From IMG/VR virus record IMGVR_UViG_3300012936_000235, positions 1-20,790 of that record: DNA of 20,790 nt; one strand, given 5' to 3'. Below are positions 8,143-15,494 of this stretch, in pieces. This DNA is from a virus. Each line of letters starts with the position of its first letter. The first letter of the stretch is position 1. The translations under genes were made by a program, and so were the position numbers. Below the pieces are notes generated by a model. That model saw nothing but the letters and a program-made list of their open reading frames with translations, was not told where the DNA came from and ran no database searches.

Positions 8143-9744
8143 AGTGATGGTGGTACTGCAAACCTCAGACTTGGTAGAAAGGATGGCATTCCTTCTTCCC
8201 CAGGTATCTACTTCAGATCTTCTGAGCAAGCAGCAGCAAACTATAACACTGCAATTATCGCAACTGGCGGTAACAGCACAGACTCCAGTGGTACGCTAGA
8301 CGTACAGGTTTTCAACGCTGATGGATTCTCTATCAACGGCAACACAGTCTGGAACACTGGTAACATCACTTTCAATACTGGAAGCGTAGCAAACACAGGT
8401 GTTATTCGTGATGCTAACGGTGGATTCGGTGCTGGCACTATCACTCTAGATGCTGGTTCTCAACTGGTAGGTTCTGCTTCGCTGAACGTACTGAAGTCTG
8501 GTGATACCATGTCTGGTCCTTTGACCATTACTGGTGTACTAGCAACCACTCAGGCGCTGAGCATTTCTGGTAGAGCAGACTTCCTAAGCAACATCACAGT
8601 TGCTACTGATCTGTCAGTTGCGACCGACACTTTATATGTTGATTCCTCAGATAGACGTGTTGGTATTGGTCACAACAATCCATTATCGCTGTTCCATGTC
8701 ATTAGTCCTAATGATGGATCTTTAGAAGGTCTTGATGCTTGGGCAATTTTTGAAGAACAAACTAATAATCATGGAAGAATTCAATTTGGTTATTCTGCTG
8801 GATCTCCACAGATTGGACTTAGCGATAGAACTGGCGATCAGTTCTGGGCAATTGGTGCAGACGATACAAATGTAGGTTACTTCACTGTTTCCTTTGATGG
8901 AACTACTGTTCCATCAATCAATTCATCTGCTAATGGTGGAACCAATTCTGGTGCAGTTAGATTACAACTTAACAGCACTGGTACATTGTTCTTAGGAACA
9001 TCTGGAACAACTGCTACTGATTACAAACTACATGTTGCTGGTAACATCTATACCTCAACAAAACTTCTTATCAATAACGCATCTAACAACAATGGTGCTC
9101 CAATCGAATTTAAAGGATCCACTGGATTCAGAAACTTCAGAATTGGCAACCAGTTACTTGCAGATGATATCTTCGATATCACACCTTCTGACACCAATGG
9201 TGGCGTTGATTGGGGTTCAACTCCTGCTATCGCAATCAAGGGTAATACCAGAAGAGTTGCAATTAACACAACTGCATTCAGTGGAACAGATCCTGAAGAT
9301 AGCACACAAAGAGATTATCAACTCAACGTTCAGGGTGATGTTAACTTCAATGGTCAACTATTCCAGAACAACGCTGAGTTTGTTACCTCACGTTGGACTG
9401 AATCTGCAAATGAAACTGATATCTTTAGAGCATCTAAAGTTTGGATCAATGCTGATCCTACCGTAAATGGATTCACTGGCAACCCAGATTACGGTCTACA
9501 AGTTTCTGGAAGTTTGGGCATCAATGGTGCTTCCTTTACTAGTGGTGCAAACACAGAAGTTATGTACGTCAATGGTGATCGTCAGTTCATTGATACTTAT
9601 GGCGTCTTCAAGACTAATAGGAACGTTATTGATGAAAATATCACAATTCCATCAAATACTAACGCAATGAGTGCAGGACCATTAACTATAAATAATGGTA
9701 TAACAATCACCATTGCCGCAGGTTCTTCCTGGTCCGTTGTATAA
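8143..9744 (+). CDS. C-terminal continuation of the giant tail protein (ORF with first ATG at 8509)
   Basis: This is the same reading frame as the gene at 1-8142, carried on after the TAA. The 122 codons from 8143 to 8508 are open and protein-like (SDGGTANLRLGRKDG, then SINGNTVWNTGNITF). The first in-frame ATG is at 8509, giving a 411-residue product. That ATG falls inside a common phage-fibre motif, SGDTMSGPLTITG, and has no convincing ribosome-binding site, so it is a poor initiation site. Later parts show DRRVGIGHNNPLSLFHV, KLHVAGNIYTSTKLLINN and DYQLNVQGDVNFNGQLF, motifs of fibre shaft or tip proteins. The end, SAGPLTINNGITITIAAGSS, resembles the usual finish of marine phage fibre proteins, so the C terminus looks complete. 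No S74 autoprotease or chaperone domain is evident. It may be the C-terminal part of a protein of at least 3,240 residues, or a separate product if the split is real. Confidence 0.75.
   Translation, partial: SDGGTANLRLGRKDGIPSSPGIYFRSSEQAAANYNTAIIATGGNSTDSSGTLDVQVFNADGFSINGNTVWNTGNITFNTGSVANTGVIRDANGGFGAGTITLDAGSQLVGSASLNVLKSGDTMSGPLTITGVLATTQALSISGRADFLSNITVATDLSVATDTLYVDSSDRRVGIGHNNPLSLFHVISPNDGSLEGLDAWAIFEEQTNNHGRIQFGYSAGSPQIGLSDRTGDQFWAIGADDTNVGYFTVSFDGTTVPSINSSANGGTNSGAVRLQLNSTGTLFLGTSGTTATDYKLHVAGNIYTSTKLLINNASNNNGAPIEFKGSTGFRNFRIGNQLLADDIFDITPSDTNGGVDWGSTPAIAIKGNTRRVAINTTAFSGTDPEDSTQRDYQLNVQGDVNFNGQLFQNNAEFVTSRWTESANETDIFRASKVWINADPTVNGFTGNPDYGLQVSGSLGINGASFTSGANTEVMYVNGDRQFIDTYGVFKTNRNVIDENITIPSNTNAMSAGPLTINNGITITIAAGSSWSVV
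8509..9744 (+). CDS. Tail fibre-like protein, 411 aa (conventional ATG-initiated call)
   Basis: If the TAA at 8140-8142 is taken at face value, a standard gene caller would place a gene here beginning with MSGPLTITGVLATTQALSIS. The product is a fibre-type protein with repeated beta-strand motifs and the closing NAMSAGPLTINNG segment. I list it separately because a reader may meet it in other annotations, but I favour the view that it is the distal part of the frame beginning before base 1. The next gene starts 6 bases after its stop, and a late promoter motif for that gene lies inside its 3' end. Confidence 0.6.
   Translation: MSGPLTITGVLATTQALSISGRADFLSNITVATDLSVATDTLYVDSSDRRVGIGHNNPLSLFHVISPNDGSLEGLDAWAIFEEQTNNHGRIQFGYSAGSPQIGLSDRTGDQFWAIGADDTNVGYFTVSFDGTTVPSINSSANGGTNSGAVRLQLNSTGTLFLGTSGTTATDYKLHVAGNIYTSTKLLINNASNNNGAPIEFKGSTGFRNFRIGNQLLADDIFDITPSDTNGGVDWGSTPAIAIKGNTRRVAINTTAFSGTDPEDSTQRDYQLNVQGDVNFNGQLFQNNAEFVTSRWTESANETDIFRASKVWINADPTVNGFTGNPDYGLQVSGSLGINGASFTSGANTEVMYVNGDRQFIDTYGVFKTNRNVIDENITIPSNTNAMSAGPLTINNGITITIAAGSSWSVV
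9687..9694 (+). promoter_or_regulatory. T4-type late promoter TATAAATA upstream of the adhesin triplet
   Basis: An exact match to the T4 late promoter core lies inside the 3' end of the fibre frame, 56 bases before the first adhesin ATG at 9751. Its position suits transcription of 9751-12024 independently of the giant gene. It is coding sequence as well, so chance cannot be excluded. Confidence 0.55.
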
Positions 9745-9750
9745 AGAACT

Positions 9751-10503
9751 ATGAGTACAATATTTGTAAATAGTATCAAAGCTTCTACAGGCAATACCGT
9801 GACCATCCCAAATGGTCACGCATTGCAAATTGGTAGTCAAGTCCTTGATCAAAACGCTATTCTCCCATCAGGATCTGGTAACGAGGGTAAATTAGTTTAC
9901 TCAGATGGATCTAGTTTCGTCTATTCAGATTATGGTGCTAGCAACATCATCACCTTCACTGCTAACGGAACATATACACCTAGTGCAGGTACTAGATTGG
10001 TATATGTAAGACTTTGTGGCGGTGGAGGTGGTGGCACTAGTTATTCTGAAACTGGTGGTGCTGGTGGATATGCTGAAGGATATGTCAGTATGAATGGCGT
10101 TTCCAGTGTCCAGATTACTGTTGGAGATGGTGGAAACGGCACTACATATTCTGGTGCTGCAGCACAAGGTGGAACCACTTCATTCGGTTCTTACATATCT
10201 GCTACAGGAGGCAATGGTGCCAATTCCAACCACAGACATTGTGGTGGTACTGGTGGACTAGGATCTGGCGGTATGCTCGCCATCTATAGTGGTGGCGGTT
10301 GTGGTCATGGTCGTTATAACGGCAAAGGTGGAACTACTTATTTCGGTGGTGGTGGTCCAGGTGGTCACCCCAATGGTGGAAGATATTCCAACAATAATCA
10401 AGATAATGCTGCTCCTGGAGGCGGTGGTGCCTGTGGTTGGGCTTCCTCCCATGGTGGCGCTAGAGGAAAAGGTGGTATTATCTCAATCATGGAGTATATG
10501 TAA
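9751..10503 (+). CDS. Glycine-rich tail adhesin-like protein, copy 1
   Basis: This 250-residue protein is the first of three tandem paralogues. Residues 1-85 form a non-repetitive N-terminal part that begins MSTIFVNSIKASTGNTVTIP, a pattern shared by all three and probably used for attachment. From about residue 88 it becomes very glycine-rich (GGGGGG, GGAGGYAEGY), with variable loops between glycine runs. HRHCGG occurs at 161-166. The composition matches the glycine-rich domain family of phage tail proteins and recalls the polyglycine-II sandwich adhesins known from gp38 of T-even-like phages. It is probably a tip adhesin contacting the host surface, but receptor binding is inferred. The C terminus (GGIISIMEYM) departs from the GKDGIVVxYEx ending of copies 2 and 3. 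Its stop abuts the next start (TAAATG). Confidence 0.8.
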   Translation: MSTIFVNSIKASTGNTVTIPNGHALQIGSQVLDQNAILPSGSGNEGKLVYSDGSSFVYSDYGASNIITFTANGTYTPSAGTRLVYVRLCGGGGGGTSYSETGGAGGYAEGYVSMNGVSSVQITVGDGGNGTTYSGAAAQGGTTSFGSYISATGGNGANSNHRHCGGTGGLGSGGMLAIYSGGGCGHGRYNGKGGTTYFGGGGPGGHPNGGRYSNNNQDNAAPGGGGACGWASSHGGARGKGGIISIMEYM

Positions 10504-11262
10504 ATGTCAGTTTTAAGAGTAAACGAAATTAGATCCCAGGCGGGAACTATTATTGATATTCCTTCAGGACATAACCTAAGTCTTGATGGAACTATCATAG
10601 ATACAACTTCTATGCCACCTCCAGTTAGTGGCAACCCAGGAACATTCCTCAAAAATATTAGCGGAAGTCCAACTTGGACTGCTGTAGGTCCACATAGAAT
10701 TATTGTTTTCACTGGAACTAGCACTTACACTCCATCCGCTGGCGTTACCAAAATTTTGGTCAGACTTGTTGGTGGTGGCGGTGCAGGATCTGGCGTTGGC
10801 GAAGGTGGTGGTGCTGGTGGATTTGCAGAAAGAATTCTTGATGTTGCTGGCGTTTCTAACGTGAACGTGACTATTGGTCAAGGTAGCGAAGCATCCACGC
10901 AATACTCTTCCGCAGCTGGTGGTGGTGGAACAACATCATTTGGATCTTATCTTTCTGCTACTGGTGGTCATGGTGGTAATCAAGACCATAGACACTGCGG
11001 TGGTGTAGGTGGTGTAGGTTCTGGTGGTGATATGAATCTATATGGTGGTGGTGGAGCAGGACACCAGTATTATGCTGCATGTACTGGTGGTGTTTCTTTC
11101 TTTGGTGGATCTGGTCCTAGTGGATATCCCAACGGAGGAACATACGCTCTAAATAATAGTGCTAACGCTGCTTTTGGTGGTGGTGGATCTCCTGGATACC
11201 ATACTCAACAGCAGGGTGCTTACGGTAAAGACGGCATCGTTGTAGTCTACGAGTTTAAATAA
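10504..11262 (+). CDS. Glycine-rich tail adhesin-like protein, copy 2
   Basis: This 252-residue paralogue has the same architecture as its neighbours: the N-terminal MSVLRVNEIRSQAGTIIDIP segment, a proline-bearing linker (SMPPPVSGNPG), a beta segment ending ITKILVRLV-like, then glycine-rich repeats. HRHCGG is at residues 162-167. The tail GKDGIVVVYEFK closely matches copy 3. Loops between glycine runs, such as GHQYYAACTGGVSFFGG, differ strongly from the other copies, as expected for receptor-contact loops. The ATG directly follows the preceding TAA, suggesting translational coupling. Copies 2 and 3 look closer to each other than to copy 1 in the linker and C terminus. Host-recognition function is inferred from family and location beside the fibre gene. 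Confidence 0.8.
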   Translation: MSVLRVNEIRSQAGTIIDIPSGHNLSLDGTIIDTTSMPPPVSGNPGTFLKNISGSPTWTAVGPHRIIVFTGTSTYTPSAGVTKILVRLVGGGGAGSGVGEGGGAGGFAERILDVAGVSNVNVTIGQGSEASTQYSSAAGGGGTTSFGSYLSATGGHGGNQDHRHCGGVGGVGSGGDMNLYGGGGAGHQYYAACTGGVSFFGGSGPSGYPNGGTYALNNSANAAFGGGGSPGYHTQQQGAYGKDGIVVVYEFK

Positions 11263-12024
11263 ATGTCAACATTAAATGTAAATCAAATTGAATCTTCCCA
11301 GGGTGGTGTAGTTATCATTCCAACTGGGTACACTCTGTCAGTAGGCGGTCTTCAAATCAATGAAGATACTATGCCACCATCCCCATCTGGAAATGCCAAC
11401 AAAGCATTGTATACTGATGGTAGTGCTATCTCATACAATCTTGCTGGTCCAGATAACATTAGAGTTTACAATACTAGCGGACAATACATCCCTCCATCAA
11501 ATGTGACTAAATTCTTTGTCATGGTTGTTGGTGGTGGTGGCGCTGCATCTGGATATTCTGAGTCTGGTGGTGCTGGTGGTTATTCTGAAAGACTACTAAC
11601 TCCAGCAGATATTGGATCTTCTATTCAGGTGACTGTTGGTACTGGAAGCACATCTTATTCCACATATTCTGGTGCTGCTGGACAAGGAAACACTTCATCG
11701 TTTGGTAGTCTTTGCTCCGCTACAGGAGGACTAGGAGGAAACCAAAGTCACAGGCATTGTGGTGGTGTTGGTGGAACTGGTTCTGGTGGAGACCTAAATA
11801 TCTATGGTGGCGGGGGCACAGGACATACCTACTATGGCGTTGGTCATGGTGGGGGTAGTTACTTTGGTGGTGGAAGTCCTTGTGGACACCCCAATGGCGG
11901 TAACTATGCATATAACCACAGAGATCGTGCTGCCCCTGGTGCAGGCGGTGCTGGTGGTTACAGAAGAAATAATCACGGATCAACTGGTAAAGATGGCATT
12001 GTAGTCATCTATGAGTACATCTAA
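11263..12024 (+). CDS. Glycine-rich tail adhesin-like protein, copy 3
   Basis: The third paralogue has 253 residues. It begins MSTLNVNQIESSQGGVVIIP, has the linker TMPPSPSGNANKALYTDG, then a glycine-rich distal domain from about residue 88. HRHCGG lies at 163-168, and the C terminus is GKDGIVVIYEYI. Its loops are rich in Tyr, His and Arg (GHTYYGVGHGGGSYFGGG; YNHRDRAAPGAGGAGGYRRN), which would suit glycan or protein contacts. The start is immediately after the stop of copy 2. The stop codon overlaps the AATAAATA late-promoter-like motif serving the next gene. It could be a minor virion adhesin or an alternative fibre tip; which of the three is displayed cannot be told from sequence. Confidence 0.8.
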   Translation: MSTLNVNQIESSQGGVVIIPTGYTLSVGGLQINEDTMPPSPSGNANKALYTDGSAISYNLAGPDNIRVYNTSGQYIPPSNVTKFFVMVVGGGGAASGYSESGGAGGYSERLLTPADIGSSIQVTVGTGSTSYSTYSGAAGQGNTSSFGSLCSATGGLGGNQSHRHCGGVGGTGSGGDLNIYGGGGTGHTYYGVGHGGGSYFGGGSPCGHPNGGNYAYNHRDRAAPGAGGAGGYRRNNHGSTGKDGIVVIYEYI

Positions 12025-12030
12025 TAAATA
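12023..12030 (+). promoter_or_regulatory. Late promoter-like motif AATAAATA
   Basis: The motif matches the NATAAATA form of cyanophage T4-type late promoters. It overlaps the TAA of the third adhesin gene and lies 24 bases before the ATG at 12055, a spacing like that of the motifs at 16985, 17222 and 20155. Confidence 0.55.
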
Positions 12031-12054
12031 GACACAGGAATAACGTTTACTATC

Positions 12055-12504
12055 ATGAAAAGAGTTTTACTTGACTTTAGAGGTATTATTAACGAGGTTG
12101 TAGACCCTGGACAAGAATTTGATGTCTACGATGGTCCCGATTCAACCATCAAGTGGGTTACTTGTCCTCATGCTGATGTCACTTCTATGTGGCACTGCTC
12201 CAATGGAGAATGGATTGCTCCAGAGCAAAAATTAAATGATGATCATGATCTCCAAAGACGTGTTGCTTATGGAGATCTAGGAGATCAACTTGACATGCTT
12301 TATAAGGACATCAAAGCAGGTAATCTTGCAAACGGTTCCTGGGTCCAGCGTATTGATCAAGTAAAAGCATCTATTACTAAACAGTCTGAATGGGAAGCAA
12401 CTTCTGAATATGCTCAACTAAAGAGAATTCATTTCCATTCCGAAGCAGACCCTGCTTGGAACCATCTTCCCGAAAGCGCACTGACACCTCCCAACATTAC
12501 CTGA
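12055..12504 (+). CDS. Small tail-region protein with DQLDMLYKDI motif
   Basis: The 149-residue product has no signal peptide or membrane segment. The N-terminal half (MKRVLLDFRGIINEVVDPGQ, then TIKWVTCPHADVTSMWHCSN and GEWIAPEQ) has the compact, tryptophan-containing look of small proteins next to phage fibre genes. Residues 70-110 carry RVAYGDLGDQLDMLYKDI...WVQRIDQVKASI, a short module I recognise from many phage tail-fibre and fibre-assembly regions. A plausible role is a fibre-associated or fibre-assembly accessory protein, but this rests on motif and neighbourhood only. A late promoter motif lies just upstream, and the halogenase gene follows 14 bases after the stop, with no terminator between. 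Confidence 0.7.
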   Translation: MKRVLLDFRGIINEVVDPGQEFDVYDGPDSTIKWVTCPHADVTSMWHCSNGEWIAPEQKLNDDHDLQRRVAYGDLGDQLDMLYKDIKAGNLANGSWVQRIDQVKASITKQSEWEATSEYAQLKRIHFHSEADPAWNHLPESALTPPNIT

Positions 12505-12518
12505 TTTAATTAGTTGTT

Positions 12519-14120
12519 ATGAAAGTAAAAACAGTATGTATTGTCGGGGGTGGATCCTCTGGCTGGATGACTGCTGCTGCTCTGGCAAAAAATATGCCAG
12601 ATCTCAGGATCATGTTGATAGAGTCTCCAAATGTTCCCACACTTGGAGTTGGCGAATCTACTCTCGGTCATATTAACAGATATCTTTATTCTGTTGGTAT
12701 GCTAGAAAAAGATTATGAGTGGATGCCTGCGTGTGATGCTACGTATAAAATATCAATTCAGTTTACTGATTTTAAAGAAAAAGGACATTCATTTCAGTAT
12801 CCTTTTGGTGAGGTAGATGCTACTGAAGTAGGAACGATTGATAACTACTATCATCTTATTCAAATTGATCCTGATTATCCTTTAGACTATTCACAATTTC
12901 ACAACCCAATCACTTATCTTACAGAAAAAAATAAGATGGTTGGTAATAGAAATATTATCAGGAATTTTGATTTTAAATGGGATACAGCGTATCATTTCGA
13001 TGCAATTAAATTTGGTAATTATTTAAGAGATAAAGTTGCCATTCCAAATGGTGTTATCCACATCAAAGATGATGTCATAGAAGTTATTCCCAAACAGGAT
13101 GGTGAAGGTATTGATTGCTTGCTTACCAAGAATTGTCCTACGATGAGAGTGGAAGCAGATCTATTCATTGACTGCACTGGTTTCAAATCTCTTCTATTAG
13201 AGCAAACATGTGGATCTAAGTTCATTAGTTTTGAAAACGACCTTCTAAATGATCGTGCAATCGCATGTAGATTGCCTTATACAGATAGAGAGAAAGAGAT
13301 GGTCAACTATACTGACTGTCATGCTCTATCTTCTGGATGGGTTTGGGAGACTCCCTTGTGGAATATTAGAGGAACAGGTTACGTACACTCCTCCAAATTT
13401 ATTTCCTTAGATGGTGCTAAGGAAGAATTTAGAAATCACTTGGCAACTAAAATTGGTAAAGAAAAAGCAGAAGAACTTGAGTTTCGTGTCATTGACATGA
13501 AACATGGTAAGAGAGAAAAAGCATGGGTGGGTAACTGTGTTGGTATCGGACTATCGTATGGATTTTTAGAACCATTAGAATCTACAGGTCTTTATACTAC
13601 ACATGAAAATATTCTCAATTTAATTGATACTCTAGAGAGAAGAAATGGTTACATCACAAAAATTGATCGTGATGGATTTAACTATGCATGTAATTTTACT
13701 TTAGAGTCTATGCGTTCTTTTGTTGCTATGCATTATGTATTGTCACAGAGACGTGATAGTGCATACTGGAGACACTATGCCGATAAAATAGAAATGGTGC
13801 CATATGAGAAGATCGTAGATGATAAGGTTATCTCCCCAAGACTATACAAAGAGTTCTTGCACAACGTAAACGTAGCACATGCTCAAAGTGATCTGGAAGG
13901 AACCCTTTACATTGCTTCTGGTCTAGGGTATAATCCCATTGGACGCACAGAGGTGAACTACAGGTGTTATGAAAAGAGGTTGTCTGATGCCGATTACATT
14001 AAAGGTATTGGCAAAAAGATCCTGAACTACAGAGACCAAGTTTACGAAAAGTTAGAGAACTGTCCTACGACTTTTGAATTTACTAGAGATTATGTTTACG
14101 AAAGGAAAGACAAAACCTAA
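12519..14120 (+). CDS. FAD-dependent halogenase (tryptophan halogenase family, VirX1-like)
   Basis: The 533-residue protein is full length for the family (PrnA is 538). The Rossmann FAD motif GGGSSGWMTAAALAK is at 10-24 and GVGEST at 43-48. The catalytic lysine expected to carry the haloamine or hypohalite falls at K77 in TYKISIQF. The halogenase-type W-x-W segment is W274-V-W276-E-T-P, and the PLESTG segment at 352-357 places E354 where PrnA has its catalytic Glu346. FAD-dependent halogenases use reduced flavin, O2 and halide to halogenate electron-rich aromatic substrates. Marine cyanophages are known to carry such genes, and a viral member, VirX1, was reported to iodinate diverse substrates. 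No flavin reductase lies in the window, so the host would have to supply reduced flavin. The 3' end overlaps the next gene by 29 bases. Substrate and halide are unknown. Confidence 0.88.
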   Translation: MKVKTVCIVGGGSSGWMTAAALAKNMPDLRIMLIESPNVPTLGVGESTLGHINRYLYSVGMLEKDYEWMPACDATYKISIQFTDFKEKGHSFQYPFGEVDATEVGTIDNYYHLIQIDPDYPLDYSQFHNPITYLTEKNKMVGNRNIIRNFDFKWDTAYHFDAIKFGNYLRDKVAIPNGVIHIKDDVIEVIPKQDGEGIDCLLTKNCPTMRVEADLFIDCTGFKSLLLEQTCGSKFISFENDLLNDRAIACRLPYTDREKEMVNYTDCHALSSGWVWETPLWNIRGTGYVHSSKFISLDGAKEEFRNHLATKIGKEKAEELEFRVIDMKHGKREKAWVGNCVGIGLSYGFLEPLESTGLYTTHENILNLIDTLERRNGYITKIDRDGFNYACNFTLESMRSFVAMHYVLSQRRDSAYWRHYADKIEMVPYEKIVDDKVISPRLYKEFLHNVNVAHAQSDLEGTLYIASGLGYNPIGRTEVNYRCYEKRLSDADYIKGIGKKILNYRDQVYEKLENCPTTFEFTRDYVYERKDKT

Positions 14121-14904
14121 GGTTCGTTTCCACACTTTAGTTCCTGCTGTCAGAACCCTATACCCTATCATACCTTCTTCTAAATTAAAGAGGACATGGC
14201 AGGAACCTGAACAACGGGAGTATAAGGAAAAGGTTTCTAAATGCCCTTTTGCTTTTATACTGGATACTGGAGATCAGATTGCTCATAGATCTGTAGGTAA
14301 GTGTCCATCTATTAACAGTTTAATGTCTTCTGGTTATGTTGTAACTGCACCAGCAGATTTTAAGGTCCATGTTGTAGATGGAAAGATGCAAATCCAATGC
14401 GGACAAATCATCCCAGGTTCTGAGTATGTTGGATTCCATGATTCAGATCATGGTAAGTGGTTGAAAGATTCCACTAAAGATTCGTGTATGGATGAAGTCA
14501 TTAAAGTCAACACCCCTTGGAGGGTGACTTCTAGTGATCCAGACATTGTGTTCCTGCAATTGAAAGTCCCGTTTCTTCATGAAGAAAGGTTTACTGCAAT
14601 TACTGGTGTACTAGATCCTCGTCATGCATATGAAATCAATCCACAGATGTGGTGGCATTTGACTGAAGATGGTGTTACTACAATAGAAGCAGGAACGCCT
14701 CTAGCAATGTATATACCTATTTCTAGAAAGTTACTAGGTCCTGACGTTGAAGTTCTTATAGAGGACGCAGATGAAATTGATTTTAAAATGGAATCTGAAA
14801 TGATGTACGCAGGTAACCACAAATTTTTAGAGCTAGATACATTAACGTCAAGAGTAAAACGTATTTTTAAAATTCTTCAGAAATATCATGGAATCAAATA
14901 TTGA
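14092..14904 (+). CDS. Hypothetical protein, DUF6065-like
   Basis: I chose the ATG at 14092, inside the halogenase 3' end, over the upstream TTG at 14074; this gives 270 residues starting MFTKGKTKPKVRFHTLVPAV. Visible features are KCPSINSLMSSGYVVTAPAD, then VNTPWRVTSSDPDIVFLQL, and later INPQMWWHLTEDG followed by TTIEAGTPLAMYIPISR. The order of these (CP, GY/W, PAD, PW, WW, EAGTPLAxxIPxxR) loosely resembles the DUF6065 family, often found with small-molecule or peptide-modification genes; that assignment is from memory and tentative. No metal triad or nucleotide site is obvious. There is no signal peptide. The gene is overlapped at both ends by enzyme genes, so it is probably co-expressed with them. 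It may be a partner or scaffold of the oxygenases, but function is unknown. Confidence 0.7.
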   Translation: MFTKGKTKPKVRFHTLVPAVRTLYPIIPSSKLKRTWQEPEQREYKEKVSKCPFAFILDTGDQIAHRSVGKCPSINSLMSSGYVVTAPADFKVHVVDGKMQIQCGQIIPGSEYVGFHDSDHGKWLKDSTKDSCMDEVIKVNTPWRVTSSDPDIVFLQLKVPFLHEERFTAITGVLDPRHAYEINPQMWWHLTEDGVTTIEAGTPLAMYIPISRKLLGPDVEVLIEDADEIDFKMESEMMYAGNHKFLELDTLTSRVKRIFKILQKYHGIKY

Positions 14905-15493
14905 ATTATTTCCTATCACAGTTAACAAATCTCAGATAGTATTACCTGAGGAACAGCGGATAGAATGTATTCAGACCATCCATGATATTCTAAACCAACC
15001 TGCTAAAGCATTTTTTCCTGGAGAAGATGGCGAGACTACAGGTTCCAGAGATCTATGCTTACATGGCAGACCACAATTTGCTTCTTTGTTTTTACAAATT
15101 CAAGAACAAGTGCAAAAATATTGGAATCAACTTTTGTATACTACAGAACTAACTCCACAAATAGACAGTTCGTGGGCAAACGTTCATAGAAAAGGAAACT
15201 GGACTATGCAGCATTGTCATAATGATGGGTACTGGGGATCATGTCACATTTCTGGTGTGTACTACATCCACAAAGATTGGAATGAATCTGATATCGAATT
15301 TATTGATCCATTAGATTTGATACATAGATTAACACCATCACAGAATATGATGGGGATTCACTCAAAGGCAACTTCTTTTGAGACAAAAACCAACGATTTA
15401 CTTTTGTTCCCTTCTTGGTTAAGTCACCGAGTAAACAGGAACAAATTTGACGAACCTCGCATTGCTATTTCATTTAATTATAAAGGTGTTTGA
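14888..15493 (+). CDS. 2OG-Fe(II) oxygenase 1 (2OG-FeII_Oxy_5/TIGR02466-like)
   Basis: The 201-residue product has the pattern of small 2-oxoglutarate/Fe(II) oxygenases: SSWANVHRKGNWTMQHCHND, then SGVYYI, then LLLFPSWLSHRV and PRIAISFNY. In that family the HxH-SGVYY segment and the later LFPSWLxH...RIxISFN segment form the iron and cosubstrate sites. Here they are H109/H111, with D113 nearby, H180, and R191 as the likely 2-oxoglutarate-binding arginine. These enzymes hydroxylate or otherwise oxidise a substrate using O2 and 2-oxoglutarate. The start overlaps the preceding gene by 17 bases. Residue assignments come from motif alignment by eye. The substrate is unknown; protein side chains and small molecules are both used by this superfamily. 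Confidence 0.8.
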   Translation: MESNIELFPITVNKSQIVLPEEQRIECIQTIHDILNQPAKAFFPGEDGETTGSRDLCLHGRPQFASLFLQIQEQVQKYWNQLLYTTELTPQIDSSWANVHRKGNWTMQHCHNDGYWGSCHISGVYYIHKDWNESDIEFIDPLDLIHRLTPSQNMMGIHSKATSFETKTNDLLLFPSWLSHRVNRNKFDEPRIAISFNYKGV

Positions 15494-15494
15494 T

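Noticed and set aside
8143-8508. Intergenic region of 366 bases
   Set aside because: It is fully open in the same frame as both flanks and reads as fibre protein, so it is coding sequence and not a spacer.
9740-9747. TATAAAGA just before the first adhesin gene
   Set aside because: It has one mismatch to the late core and is too close to the ATG at 9751 for transcription to start upstream of it. TATAAATA at 9687 fits better.
11253-11265. TTTAAATAAATG at the copy 2/copy 3 adhesin junction as a late promoter
   Set aside because: It lacks an exact NATAAATA match and overlaps the start codon.
11720-11983. Minus-strand His-rich ORFs opposite the third glycine-rich gene
   Set aside because: They are reverse readings of GGT/GGA-rich glycine codons, which give His/Thr-rich strings, and have no start signals.
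9751-12024. Glycine-rich triplet as a silk or collagen-like structural protein or diversity-generating cassette
   Set aside because: There is no G-x-y collagen periodicity, and no reverse transcriptase or template repeat is present. Glycine-rich phage adhesin explains the pattern.
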